DNA from: an uncultured Methanobrevibacter sp.
GTDB lineage: Archaea; Methanobacteriota; Methanobacteria; Methanobacteriales; Methanobacteriaceae
Direction of reading: 5' to 3'
Assembly: GCA_902789505.1 (NCBI GenBank)
Contig: CADAOO010000005.1
Location: forward strand, 1 to 41,975
Length of the DNA: 41,975 nucleotides
Part shown: positions 27,349 to 35,564 of the stretch, piece by piece
Layout: each line of letters starts with the position of its first letter
Position numbering within the stretch: the stretch's first letter is position 1
Translations under genes and position numbers: made by a program
Notes under the pieces: model-generated
Database searches by the model: none
What the model saw: the letters and a program-made list of their open reading frames with translations, nothing else
What the model was told of the DNA's origin: nothing

Positions 27349-28258
27349 TTCCATTCAAGAAGAAATTTTAAAGTTAAAAGAAGAAAAGAATGCTATAATC
27401 CTAGCGCACAATTACCAGCCAAAAGAAATTCAAGAGATAGCTGATTTTCTTGGAGATTCATTGGAATTATGCATAAAAGCTTCTGAAATTGATGATAAAG
27501 ATTTAGTTGTTTTCTGCGGCGTGGATTTTATGGCAGAAACAGCATATATACTTAATCCTGATAAAAAAATTGTAATACCTACAATGGAAGCCGAATGTCC
27601 AATGGCCCATATGCTGCCTGAAGACGTGCTGCTTGAAGCTAAAGAAAAACATCCTGATGCTGGAGTGATTCTTTATGTGAACAGTATTGCCGAAGCCAAA
27701 CAGCATGCAGACACTTTATGCACATCAGCCAATGCAGTAAAGGTTACAGAAAGTTTGCCTCATGATAAAATATTGTTTGGACCGGACAATAATCTTGGAA
27801 CTCATGTTGCTGAAAAAGTAGACAAGGAAATTATCCCAGTCCCTAAAGGAGGCCACTGTTATGTCCATAAACTGTTCCACATTGAAGATGTTGAACTTAA
27901 AAGAGAACAATATCCTAATGCAGAGATAATTTGCCACCCGGAATGTAATATTGAAGTTCAAAAAGCCTGTGACCATGTAATGTCAACAGGAGGAATGCTC
28001 AGATATATCTCTGAAAGTGATAAGGAGGAGTTTGTTCTTGGAACTGAAGTTGACATGATTACAAGGATTAATCTTGAAATTTCCGGAAAAAAATTATATC
28101 CTTTACTTGAAGGGGCAATTTGTGAAACAATGAAACTTCACACACTGGAAAAAGTAAGAGATTCACTTATAAACGAAGCTCCCCAAATAACACTGCCAAA
28201 AGAAGTGGCTGAAAAATCATTGAAAGCCGTCAAGCATATGCTTGATGCATCAAAATAG
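27341..28258 (+). CDS. nadA: Quinolinate synthase A
   Basis: [4Fe-4S] enzyme that condenses iminoaspartate with dihydroxyacetone phosphate to quinolinate in NAD synthesis. 305 residues. The three cluster cysteines are present at C86 ('AECPMAH'), C173 ('GGHCYVH') and C261 ('GAICETMK'). They align with the known C81/C168/C254 pattern of the Thermotoga enzyme. ATG 27341 is chosen because GGTGA lies 6 nt upstream; a GTG at 27332 is that same site. The gene overlaps the mscS stop by 8 nt, so the two are translationally linked. The aspartate-oxidising enzyme of the pathway is not in the window. Confidence 0.97.
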   Translation: MSNSIQEEILKLKEEKNAIILAHNYQPKEIQEIADFLGDSLELCIKASEIDDKDLVVFCGVDFMAETAYILNPDKKIVIPTMEAECPMAHMLPEDVLLEAKEKHPDAGVILYVNSIAEAKQHADTLCTSANAVKVTESLPHDKILFGPDNNLGTHVAEKVDKEIIPVPKGGHCYVHKLFHIEDVELKREQYPNAEIICHPECNIEVQKACDHVMSTGGMLRYISESDKEEFVLGTEVDMITRINLEISGKKLYPLLEGAICETMKLHTLEKVRDSLINEAPQITLPKEVAEKSLKAVKHMLDASK

Positions 28259-28285
28259 CTAGTTAGTTTTAAACTGGCTTTTTTT
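28257..28285 (+). terminator. Intrinsic-type terminator after nadA
   Basis: AGCTAGTT at 28257-28264 pairs with AACTGGCT at 28272-28279 (one G-T pair), followed at once by a run of Ts. It starts at the nadA stop codon. Confidence 0.7.
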
Positions 28286-28286
28286 C

Positions 28287-29276
28287 TTATTTTTTAAATT
28301 GCTCTAAAAATGATAATGCTTCTTGAATTATCTCAGAGTTGTCTGCATCATCATAGTAGTTTTTTTTGCTTGTTTCAAAAACGCTAACTTTTGAATCCTT
28401 AACCAAATCCTTTAAAGGTAAAAGATCTTTTTCAGGGTAATAGAATAAATATCCTGTTGTGCCCAAAAATAATGATTTCGCCTTAATGTTTTGCAGTTTT
28501 TCCTCAACATCATAAGTTAGAATGCAGTCATTACGGGATTTGAAGTCATAAATATCCATAAACAAACCTTCATCAACATAATCATCCATTAGGGCATTGA
28601 GTTCATCAATATCCAAGTTCCTAATAATATTTCTCGGAAAATAAGTCATAAATAATACTCTTAAAAGGGTAATGGACAATAACGATAAAGATGCACTGTA
28701 CTCATCAGAATAAAAGTCTTCGGATGAATCAATCATGCTTTGTATAGATTTAATTGTAATATAGGAATAACCATACAGTTTATATGCCGAATTTAACAGA
28801 ATTATGAACTCCATTTCATCAGGATATTCGCAGGCCCATGCAAATACTTCATATCCTCCTACACCTTCACCTATAATACCCAAAATATTCTTAATATTGA
28901 ATTTTTCAGCCAGAAACTGCCTTTTAAAATTAACCCTATCCATAATTGTGTATTCCGGAAAGTCATATTTTAAACCTGTAGTTGAAGGTGAACAAGACCC
29001 TGGAGTCCCCAATGAAAAAATCCTAATGGCAAAATAGTCCTCAACATTAACATTGAATTTGTCAAACGGATTTTGATATTGGAAAAAAACGTAATGTCCC
29101 CCTTGAATTGTAGGAGAGAAAATAATCGCATTTACAATATTTCCATCATCATCATATTTTGGAGTTCCTACTGTAACATACTCCACGGTGACATTTTCAA
29201 GAACCTTTCCTGATTCAAACTTGAATGAATCCATCACATATCTTTCAGGTTTGTTATAACGTGCTTGATTAAACAT
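28287..29276 (-). CDS. MetX-like alpha/beta hydrolase paralogue, catalytic triad lost
   Basis: 329 residues, clearly a paralogue of the gene at 29597-30622. The two share 'LENVTVEYVTVGTPKYDDDG' against 'LKDVEVEYTTFGTPRYDEDG', then 'LGTPGSCSPS' and 'FLAEKFNI..ILG'. In the paralogue the nucleophile elbow is G-V-S-M-G-G; here it is G-E-G-V-G-G, so the serine is glycine (G138). The acid strand 'CKQDPHFP' has become 'TTGYLFYYP', and the 'ELGHLCF' histidine region reads 'TSKKNYYDD'. All three catalytic residues are therefore gone while the frame stays open: a pseudoenzyme rather than a decayed gene. ATG 29276 is chosen because AGGAGT lies 3 nt upstream. It lies 52 nt downstream of the small unknown gene. 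Confidence 0.8.
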   Translation of the reverse strand: MFNQARYNKPERYVMDSFKFESGKVLENVTVEYVTVGTPKYDDDGNIVNAIIFSPTIQGGHYVFFQYQNPFDKFNVNVEDYFAIRIFSLGTPGSCSPSTTGLKYDFPEYTIMDRVNFKRQFLAEKFNIKNILGIIGEGVGGYEVFAWACEYPDEMEFIILLNSAYKLYGYSYITIKSIQSMIDSSEDFYSDEYSASLSLLSITLLRVLFMTYFPRNIIRNLDIDELNALMDDYVDEGLFMDIYDFKSRNDCILTYDVEEKLQNIKAKSLFLGTTGYLFYYPEKDLLPLKDLVKDSKVSVFETSKKNYYDDADNSEIIQEALSFLEQFKK

Positions 29277-29328
29277 GATACTCCTAATGAAATATTTACA
29301 ATGGATAAATATATACTTTTTTATACAT

Positions 29329-29607
29329 CTATTGCATATCATCTAGAAAACTTGAAAGAAAAACATTCATTTCTATTTCTTCACGGGCTATGAAATCATC
29401 CATCCTAATTTTAGCGACATCACTTTGAAACGGATACAACGCTTCCTCAAAATACATTTTAATTCTAAAAATATCATTATCAATACATGTTTCTTCAGCC
29501 AGATTACCATTCAGAAATTCCATCTGCTTTGAAGATAAACCGGATACCTGATATTCAACATATCCTCTCGAACCTTCATCCCCATAATCACTAATTTTAA
29601 CTATCAT
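29329..29607 (-). CDS. Small hypothetical protein between two MetX-like paralogues
   Basis: I do not recognise this family. 92 residues, acidic, no membrane helix. It reads 'SRGYVEYQVSGLSSKQMEFLNGN', then 'FRIKMYFEEALYPFQSDVAKIRMDDFIAREEIEMN'. The ATG at 29607 lies inside the last codons of the upstream hydrolase gene (11-nt overlap), so the two are translationally coupled. Coupling and the sandwich position suggest a structural or regulatory partner of the hydrolases, but nothing in the sequence shows a function. Confidence 0.7.
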   Translation of the reverse strand: MIVKISDYGDEGSRGYVEYQVSGLSSKQMEFLNGNLAEETCIDNDIFRIKMYFEEALYPFQSDVAKIRMDDFIAREEIEMNVFLSSFLDDMQ

Positions 29608-30622
29608 CAAATCCGTCCATGAATTCTTTCAGTTCTTCAGATATTGATTCAAGTTCATTGAAACACAAATGCCCCAATTCAGAATCCATTACAACCACCT
29701 CTGAATTCTCAATCATCTCATGCATTGGAATGGCATCCAATTCAGGCGGAAAATGAGGATCCTGCTTGCATGCAACAATCAGCACCTTAGATTTGATTTT
29801 ATCCAAATCATTTTCAACATCATAATTCATGCTGCACTCATTGCAATACTTTAAATCGTAAATATCTATGTCCAAACTTTCATTTCCAAAATCTTCAAAT
29901 TCCTCACTCAATTCCTCATTGGACATGTTTCTTAATGCTTCTTTTGAAAGACCAAAATTGAATTCAGCCAAATTAGCCAGCCTCAATGTTCTAATTAATG
30001 AGTAGGTCAATTCTCCCCTGTTATAATCAGGGTCAGATTCGATGATTTCATTGACAAACTTTGACAAGATGAAATCATGCCCCGCAACCTTATAGCTACT
30101 TACTCCAGGCATGATAAAATCGGCAAAATCAGGATATTCAATAGCCAATGTAAGACCTACAAAACCACCCATAGATACGCCGATTACACCTAAAATATGA
30201 GTGATGTTGAATTTTTCGGCCAAAAACTGTTTTTCGAAATTGACTATATCCAGAATTGAATATTCTGGAAATTTATTTTTTAAATTAGTGACTGAAGGAG
30301 AACATGACCCCGGAGAACCCAGTGATGTTATGGATATGAAAAAATATTTGTTTTCGTCAAAAGGACCGTCAACACCGCTTAACGGCAATATTTTTTTCAT
30401 TGAAGAAAACCTGCCCAAGGACCCGTGGCAGTATAGAATTGCATTAATGATTTTTCCGTCTTCATCATATCTTGGAGTCCCGAAAGTTGTATACTCCACT
30501 TCAACATCTTTAAGAGTTTCTCCATTTTCAAATTCAAATGAAGATAGTGTAAAATACATATTCTTATCATCAAAATAATCGTCGTCGTAAATTTTAATCC
30601 CCTCAAATAATATTATTATCAA
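29597..30622 (-). CDS. MetX-like alpha/beta hydrolase (homoserine O-acetyltransferase superfamily)
   Basis: An alpha/beta hydrolase of up to 341 residues, of the homoserine acyltransferase type. The triad is visible: S150 in 'GVSMGG', D288 in 'CKQDPHFP' and H318 in 'LGHLCF'. The 'SPGSCSPS' loop replaces the strict GSTGP motif of true MetX, so the acceptor may not be homoserine. The start is uncertain. The longest frame begins at a TTG (30622). The first ATG is 30559 but would remove about 14 residues that match the paralogue's N-terminus. GAGGGG lies before the ATT codons at 30598 and 30592, hinting at a non-standard start. First gene of a three-gene run. Confidence 0.82.
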   Translation of the reverse strand: MIIILFEGIKIYDDDYFDDKNMYFTLSSFEFENGETLKDVEVEYTTFGTPRYDEDGKIINAILYCHGSLGRFSSMKKILPLSGVDGPFDENKYFFISITSLGSPGSCSPSVTNLKNKFPEYSILDIVNFEKQFLAEKFNITHILGVIGVSMGGFVGLTLAIEYPDFADFIMPGVSSYKVAGHDFILSKFVNEIIESDPDYNRGELTYSLIRTLRLANLAEFNFGLSKEALRNMSNEELSEEFEDFGNESLDIDIYDLKYCNECSMNYDVENDLDKIKSKVLIVACKQDPHFPPELDAIPMHEMIENSEVVVMDSELGHLCFNELESISEELKEFMDGFDDS

Positions 30623-30674
30623 AATAATCTATAAAAAACAAATTATTTAAATTAAACTAAACAATGTTATTGTA

Positions 30675-31457
30675 ATGAAATATAAAATTTTAGAAAAACC
30701 AGACAGCGAGCAGGCTTATGAACTAGTTCATGAAGCCCTTCGAAAAAGAGCTACAATTGTTATTTATGCATGTTGTAAAGTCAACTATGAAGGAAGAGCA
30801 TTGAGTCAGCTGAATTGGGGAGAACGTATTATACTGATTAAGCCTGACGGCGCGTTTTTAATTCATCAGGAAAAGAAAGTTGAACCAGTGAACTGGCAGC
30901 CTCCCAAATCAAAAACAAGAAGCTACCTTAAAGATGACAATCTTTTCTTAGAAAGCCACAGAAGAACTCCAAAAGAATTGTTAACCGTTGAAATAAGAAA
31001 AATTCACTTTATCAACTATGCAAATATCGAAGACTATGAAGAACTGGAACAGGCAGGATATGAGAAAGATATGAGCGATATGATTATGGAAAAGCCTCAT
31101 CTGATTGAAGAGGGATTTGTTCCGACAACACGAGAATACAGTGTTGAACATGGTTTCATTGACATATTGGGCAAAGATAAAGACAATAATCTGATGGTTT
31201 TGGAACTTAAAGCCAGAAAAGCAGGAGTAAGCGCTGTAAAGCAACTTAGAAGATATCTTCAGGATTTGGAAAATACCGATAATGATTATTTAAAGGAGTG
31301 CAATGCTCAAAAGAAAAAAATCAGAGGACTGCTTGTGGCGCCATCCATTATGGACGATGCCCAAGAATTAATTGAGGAAGAAGGAATCGAATTTGTAGCT
31401 GTCGAACCTCCTCGCGAATTAAAAAGAGATAAAAAAACAACATTAGATGCATTTTAA
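30675..31457 (+). CDS. nucS: Endonuclease NucS (EndoMS-type)
   Basis: Mismatch- and branched-DNA-specific endonuclease, the non-canonical mismatch repair nuclease of archaea and actinobacteria. 260 residues, full length. The N-terminal DNA-binding beta-sandwich covers 1-115. The RecB-like nuclease domain has D163 ('FIDILGK') and E177-x-K179 ('LELKARKAG'). The C-terminal 'KKTTLDAF' resembles a PCNA-interacting peptide, as expected for this protein. A TATA-like TTATTTAAATTAA about 28 nt upstream suggests a leaderless mRNA. The gene ends in a TTAA shared with the convergent gene. Confidence 0.95.
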   Translation: MKYKILEKPDSEQAYELVHEALRKRATIVIYACCKVNYEGRALSQLNWGERIILIKPDGAFLIHQEKKVEPVNWQPPKSKTRSYLKDDNLFLESHRRTPKELLTVEIRKIHFINYANIEDYEELEQAGYEKDMSDMIMEKPHLIEEGFVPTTREYSVEHGFIDILGKDKDNNLMVLELKARKAGVSAVKQLRRYLQDLENTDNDYLKECNAQKKKIRGLLVAPSIMDDAQELIEEEGIEFVAVEPPRELKRDKKTTLDAF

Positions 31458-31933
31458 TCCAATGCATCCTCAATTCTTTTTATTTCATCAATATAATATT
31501 TTTTTGTAAACTCGTTAGCAGGAATAGAAGTAGTTACATGACACTCTTTTTCCAACTTATAAATAAGATAATCTTCATTTTCAAGAGGTATAGTCTCATT
31601 TTCATTCAATAATTCCAGATTATCCAATTCTTCAAGAATAGATTCATATTCACTTTGTTCAAGAGCTATTGCATCATCCAATTCCATTTCCTGAACCTTC
31701 GGATTTAATTGTAATGCTATGGCTACAAAACCATTGACCGTTTTATCTGAAATACTAAATTGAGAATTCCTAATTTCATCCATAGAAAATTTAATATGAA
31801 TTAAAGTATTTTTTGTCATAGGAATTTCCTTTGACAAACCAATTTGATTAATTTCATAATTATTTTTCCATTCGCCAATTTTATATACTGCATAATTCAC
31901 ATCATCAAGATTAATAATTTCTTCAGTAGCCAT
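31454..31933 (-). CDS. Hypothetical acidic protein convergent with nucS
   Basis: I do not recognise this family. 159 residues, strongly acidic, soluble. The N-terminal half is beta-rich ('YAVYKIGEWKNNYEIN') and the C-terminal half has a Glu/Leu-rich helix ('LEQSEYESILEELDNLELLNE'). A second 'DYLIYKLEKE' segment echoes the first 'NYAVYKIGEW', so an internal repeat is possible. GTGAT is 5 nt before the ATG. Its stop overlaps the nucS stop by 4 nt. Confidence 0.7.
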   Translation of the reverse strand: MATEEIINLDDVNYAVYKIGEWKNNYEINQIGLSKEIPMTKNTLIHIKFSMDEIRNSQFSISDKTVNGFVAIALQLNPKVQEMELDDAIALEQSEYESILEELDNLELLNENETIPLENEDYLIYKLEKECHVTTSIPANEFTKKYYIDEIKRIEDALD

Positions 31934-32017
31934 TTTTTATCACATTTATAAATATCTTTTTATAAAATAAAAACATTATTATTAATTATAATGCAAAATT
32001 TCAATGGAGGTTAATCT

Positions 32018-32719
32018 GTGAAAAAATGTCCTGAATGTGGAAATCCTAGTTATGATGGTGCTCCTGTTTGTGGAAATTGTGGATTCGTATTTCCAAAACA
32101 AAAAGTTGCTGCTCCTAAAAAAGAGAGCATCTTTGAAAAAGAGCCTCAAAAAGAGAAAAAACCTTCCTCTGACGAAAGTACAATTAATATTATAAAAGAC
32201 AACAAGCTTGTTATTGGTGCAATACTTTTAATAACCATAATTGTAATTTTTGGAATTGTTCTAACCGGATCAAATAATAAAGGAAGTTCTGCAATTCAAA
32301 GCACTGATGTGGTTGAATTTAATGAAGGAGGATTTTCATTCAAATATCCTACTAATTGGCAGATCGTGAACGGCAGTGATGAAAATCACGAAAATGCAAA
32401 ATTCTTTGAAAACGGAAATAAGACTTTGATTGAGTATTATAATACTACAATGGATTCATCATCACTAAAAGACATAACTCAAGAAAGAATTAGTTATGCT
32501 CAAAATAGTGGTTCTTATGTGGAACTTGTTGAAACAATAACTGTAGATGGCAAAAATGCATCAAATGTTATTTTAGAAAACGCTGATGGTAATTATACAA
32601 GATTTGTTTCATTATTCAATAATGGAAACTTATATGTATTTAAAATAATTGGAAACTCAATTAACGCAGTTACATCAAGTGACATCAACTCAGCAATAAA
32701 TTCCACAAAAATTGCATAA
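32018..32719 (+). CDS. Zinc-ribbon membrane protein with extracytoplasmic PsbP-like domain
   Basis: 233 residues in three parts. Residues 1-28 are a cytoplasmic zinc ribbon with CxxC pairs ('CPECGN' and 'CGNCGF'). Residues about 63-87 are one membrane helix ('LVIGAILLITIIVIFGIVL'). Residues 95-233 form an outside domain starting 'FNEGGFSFKYPTNW', the pattern of PsbP/MOG1-like lipoprotein domains common in Methanobrevibacter. It starts with GTG (32018), backed by a strong GGAGGT site 6-7 nt upstream. Function unknown; possibly a sensor or anchor. A hairpin terminator follows. Confidence 0.8.
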   Translation: MKKCPECGNPSYDGAPVCGNCGFVFPKQKVAAPKKESIFEKEPQKEKKPSSDESTINIIKDNKLVIGAILLITIIVIFGIVLTGSNNKGSSAIQSTDVVEFNEGGFSFKYPTNWQIVNGSDENHENAKFFENGNKTLIEYYNTTMDSSSLKDITQERISYAQNSGSYVELVETITVDGKNASNVILENADGNYTRFVSLFNNGNLYVFKIIGNSINAVTSSDINSAINSTKIA

Positions 32720-32751
32720 GTATGATTAATTTCATACTTCTTTTTTATTTT
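32718..32751 (+). terminator. Hairpin terminator after the zinc-ribbon gene
   Basis: AAGTATGA at 32718-32725 pairs perfectly with TCATACTT at 32732-32739 across a 6-nt loop, followed by CTTTTTTATTTTT. It overlaps the stop codon. Confidence 0.75.
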
Positions 32752-32763
32752 TAAGTGTTTGAA

Positions 32764-33591
32764 ATGACCAAAATTAGAATTGCTCTTTGTCAGATGAATG
32801 TTGTTGACAATAAAGAGGAAAATTTAAAAAAAGCTACTTTGATGATAAATCAAAGTATTGAGAATAATACTGATTTTATAGTTTTGCCGGAAATGTTTAA
32901 CTGCCCTTATTCAAATGACAAGTTCATAGAATATGGCGAAGAAGAAAAAACCAGCGAAACTCTTTTAAAAATATCCAAATTGGCCGGAGAAAATAATGTT
33001 TACATTCTTGCGGGGTCAATTCCCGAAAAAGAAAATAATAAATTATACAACACCAGTTATCTTTTTGACAAAGACGGTGAAGTAATAGCCAAACATAGAA
33101 AAATGCATCTTTTTGACATAGATGTTAAAGGAAAAATGACCTTTAAGGAGTCTGATGTTTTAACTGCCGGAGATGACATTACCGTTGCCGATACAGAATT
33201 CGGAAAAATTGGAATTGGCATCTGCTACGACATTCGTTTTCCCGAACTGGCCAGACTGATGGTTCAGGAAGGCGCGTTAGTATTATTTTACCCCGGAGCG
33301 TTCAATATGACAACAGGACCCGCCCACTGGGAATTGCTGTTTAAAACCAGAGCTTTGGATAATCAGGTTTATTGTATTGGTGTTGCTCCTGCATTAAATG
33401 AAGATGCAAGTTACCATAGCTTTGGCCATTCAATAATTACAGGTCCCTGGGGAGATGTAATTGCTGAATCTGATGAAAAAGAGAATTTGATCATATCAGA
33501 AATTGATTTGAGTGAAATAAAAAAAATAAGAGAAGAACTTCCTCTTTTAAAAAACAAAAGGAAAGATCTTTACGAAATCGTCAAAAAGTAA
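32764..33591 (+). CDS. Carbon-nitrogen hydrolase (Nit2/omega-amidase-like)
   Basis: Nitrilase-superfamily amidase of 275 residues. The Glu-Lys-Cys triad is E43 ('VLPEMFNCPYS'), K113 ('KHRKMHLFDID') and C154 ('GICYDIRFPEL'). These surroundings match the Nit2/omega-amidase branch, which hydrolyses alpha-ketoglutaramate or ketosuccinamate. Other small amides are possible. The start could also be a GTG at 32755; neither has a clear ribosome binding site, and ATG 32764 gives the usual family N-terminus. The stop abuts the convergent HEAT-repeat gene with no gap. Confidence 0.9.
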   Translation: MTKIRIALCQMNVVDNKEENLKKATLMINQSIENNTDFIVLPEMFNCPYSNDKFIEYGEEEKTSETLLKISKLAGENNVYILAGSIPEKENNKLYNTSYLFDKDGEVIAKHRKMHLFDIDVKGKMTFKESDVLTAGDDITVADTEFGKIGIGICYDIRFPELARLMVQEGALVLFYPGAFNMTTGPAHWELLFKTRALDNQVYCIGVAPALNEDASYHSFGHSIITGPWGDVIAESDEKENLIISEIDLSEIKKIREELPLLKNKRKDLYEIVKK

Positions 33592-34434
33592 CTATTTCAA
33601 TTTTGCCAGCCTATTTTCAAAGTAAGACAATTTTTTGTCATTGCCTTTAAAGACTTCGCAAGCGGTTTCTAAAACCCTGACCTCATTGTCATAGTCATTA
33701 GCTTTCCTATATAAGATGCATAAACGTTTATATGGAGCATCTTTAGGTTGTTTTGCTTCAACATAACGTTCATATTCTTTAATAGCTTTTTGAGGATTGG
33801 TTTTTTCCATTTCCTTGATGGTGCTCATTGGAATGACTTTTACGATAGTTTCACCTGATGCTTTAGCCTTTTGTCTTTTTTCTGCTTTTTTAATGGCTTT
33901 ATTACAAGATTTTTTGAAGTCCTTATCATCTTCAGTTTTTCTTATATCCTTGATTAATTTTATGGACTCATCAGTTGCCAAATCACCTAACGCCTGAATA
34001 GCAGCTAATTTAACACCCCAGTCTTCATCTTCAAGACATTTTGCAATAGTATCCAATTCATCAATAGCCTGAAGTTCGCCTAAAGCACGCACTGCAACCT
34101 TTCTAACACCAAAATCTTCATCATTAACAGCTTCAACAAAATATGGAATAACTTTTTCGTTTTCAGTTTCCTTAAGTGCAAAAGCAATGAAACGTTTATC
34201 CTTACCTTCAGCATTATTAAATTCTTCAATTAATTTGTCTACAGCCACATCACCCATATTTCCCAATATTTCTGCAGCTTTAAACCTGACTTGAGCATTA
34301 TCATCAGTAGTTGCTTTGATTAAAGGTTCGATAGCTTTTTCATCAGTAATGCCAACTAATGATTCAATCGCCTGTTTTCGAACTTTAACATCATCATCAG
34401 ATAAATTATTAATAGATTCTTCAAAATTAGTCAT
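33592..34434 (-). CDS. HEAT-repeat protein (PBS-lyase-type repeats)
   Basis: 280 residues. About five or six short HEAT/PBS-lyase repeats of roughly 31 residues span 1-170, for example 'DDNAQVRFKAAEILGNMGD', 'DEDFGVRKVAVRALGELQA' and 'DEDWGVKLAAIQALGDLAT'. A Lys-rich linker with 'KKAEKRQKAKASGET' follows, then a helical TPR-like end from about 205. It is a scaffold or binding protein; no catalytic residues are expected. A TATA box is centred 27 nt upstream and there is no Shine-Dalgarno, so translation is probably leaderless. Confidence 0.85.
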   Translation of the reverse strand: MTNFEESINNLSDDDVKVRKQAIESLVGITDEKAIEPLIKATTDDNAQVRFKAAEILGNMGDVAVDKLIEEFNNAEGKDKRFIAFALKETENEKVIPYFVEAVNDEDFGVRKVAVRALGELQAIDELDTIAKCLEDEDWGVKLAAIQALGDLATDESIKLIKDIRKTEDDKDFKKSCNKAIKKAEKRQKAKASGETIVKVIPMSTIKEMEKTNPQKAIKEYERYVEAKQPKDAPYKRLCILYRKANDYDNEVRVLETACEVFKGNDKKLSYFENRLAKLK

Positions 34435-34456
34435 GATAATAAATTATATTTTAAGA

Positions 34457-34465
34457 ATATATAAA
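34457..34465 (-). promoter_or_regulatory. TATA box of the HEAT-repeat gene (leaderless placement)
   Basis: The minus strand reads TTTATATAT, centred 27 nt before the ATG at 34434. No ribosome binding site lies between them. Confidence 0.55.
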
Positions 34466-34508
34466 GGTTTAAAAAAAATAGAAAAAAATAAGAGAAAAGT
34501 TCCCTTAT

Positions 34509-35279
34509 TTAAATAGCTGTCCATCCACCGTCAATACAGATTAATTGACCGGTACAGAAACTGGATGCATCAGATGCAAGGTAAATTGCAATACCATCTA
34601 ATTCACCAGGTTGACCTAAACGGCCAGCAGGACAGTATGCTGCAATAAGGTCCATGAATCCATCCATTTCAATAGAATCTACAGTCAATTCTGTTTCAAA
34701 TACTGCAGGACCAATTGCATTTACAGTAATGTTGTATTTAGCCCATTCAACAGCTAAGTTTTTGGTTAAGTTCATTACTCCACCTTTTGCTGAGGAATAT
34801 GCACTGATTCCTCCTCCAGGGAAGATAACTCTTGAGTGGATTGAACCGATGTTGATGATTTTACCGTATTCCTGTTCAATCATGATTTCTCCAACAGCCT
34901 TACACATGTAATATACACCACTTAAGTCAATGTGGATGTGTCTTTCCCATTCTTCGTTGGATTGGTCAGTAACCATTTTGTTGTTTCCCATACCTGCTGC
35001 ATTAACCAAAATATCGATTCTGCCATAAGCATCCATAACTTTTGCAACAGCTGCTGTGATACTGTCATAATCTCCAACATCACATACTGCATACATTACT
35101 TCAGTTCCGAATTCTTTTTCAATGTCAGCGACATTTTCTTGGAGTCTTTCTTCTCTTCTTGCAAATAATGCTAATTTTACGCCTTGGCTTGCGTATGCCT
35201 GAGCAATTTGCCAACCGAGTCCGGAAGAAGCTCCAGTAATTACTGCAACTTTGTCTTTAATATCAAAATAGTTTTTCAT
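34509..35279 (-). CDS. SDR-family oxidoreductase
   Basis: A classical short-chain dehydrogenase of 256 residues, probably NAD(P)-dependent and acting on a sugar acid, polyol or ketoacyl substrate. The Rossmann motif is T15-GASSGLG. 'NAAG' is at about 93-96. The catalytic set is S146, Y161 and K165 ('AYSSAKGG'). The C-terminal 'GQLICIDGGW' is typical. It resembles gluconate 5-dehydrogenase and FabG-type enzymes; I cannot choose. ATG 35279 is preferred over a GTG at 35291 because AGGTGG lies 8 nt upstream. A palindrome overlaps that ribosome binding site. Confidence 0.88.
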   Translation of the reverse strand: MKNYFDIKDKVAVITGASSGLGWQIAQAYASQGVKLALFARREERLQENVADIEKEFGTEVMYAVCDVGDYDSITAAVAKVMDAYGRIDILVNAAGMGNNKMVTDQSNEEWERHIHIDLSGVYYMCKAVGEIMIEQEYGKIINIGSIHSRVIFPGGGISAYSSAKGGVMNLTKNLAVEWAKYNITVNAIGPAVFETELTVDSIEMDGFMDLIAAYCPAGRLGQPGELDGIAIYLASDASSFCTGQLICIDGGWTAI

Positions 35280-35291
35280 TTTATATACCAC

Positions 35292-35303
35292 CTTAGTCCT
35301 AAG
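35292..35303. promoter_or_regulatory. Palindrome overlapping the SDR ribosome binding site (possible operator)
   Basis: CTTAG-TC-CTAAG is a 12-bp inverted repeat that runs into the AGGTGG ribosome binding site. It lies downstream of a TATA-like GATATAAATAG at about 35337-35347. Its position between TATA box and start codon suits a repressor site or an mRNA element. No known regulator site is recognised. Confidence 0.35.
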
Positions 35304-35564
35304 ACTATGTTTAAGTATTTGAAAAATAAACTATTTAACTATTTATATCTGATTTTTTGATTAAAGTTCAGAATATTGAGTTCAAATACTATACATTTTT
35401 ATATAATATTTAATATAATAAATAAACTGGTTAGAAAACATTATTAAAAATTTCGAGACTGTGTATAAAAATATGGAAAATATTAACAATTAAAAATCAG
35501 ATAACATAAAAATATATATTACACCATGAAATTTTTTACATTTCAATAGAGATATGTGATTTAA

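Noticed and set aside
28287..29276. Decayed pseudogene
   Set aside because: The frame is intact over its full length, with a good ribosome binding site and conserved flanking motifs, so a pseudoenzyme is more likely.
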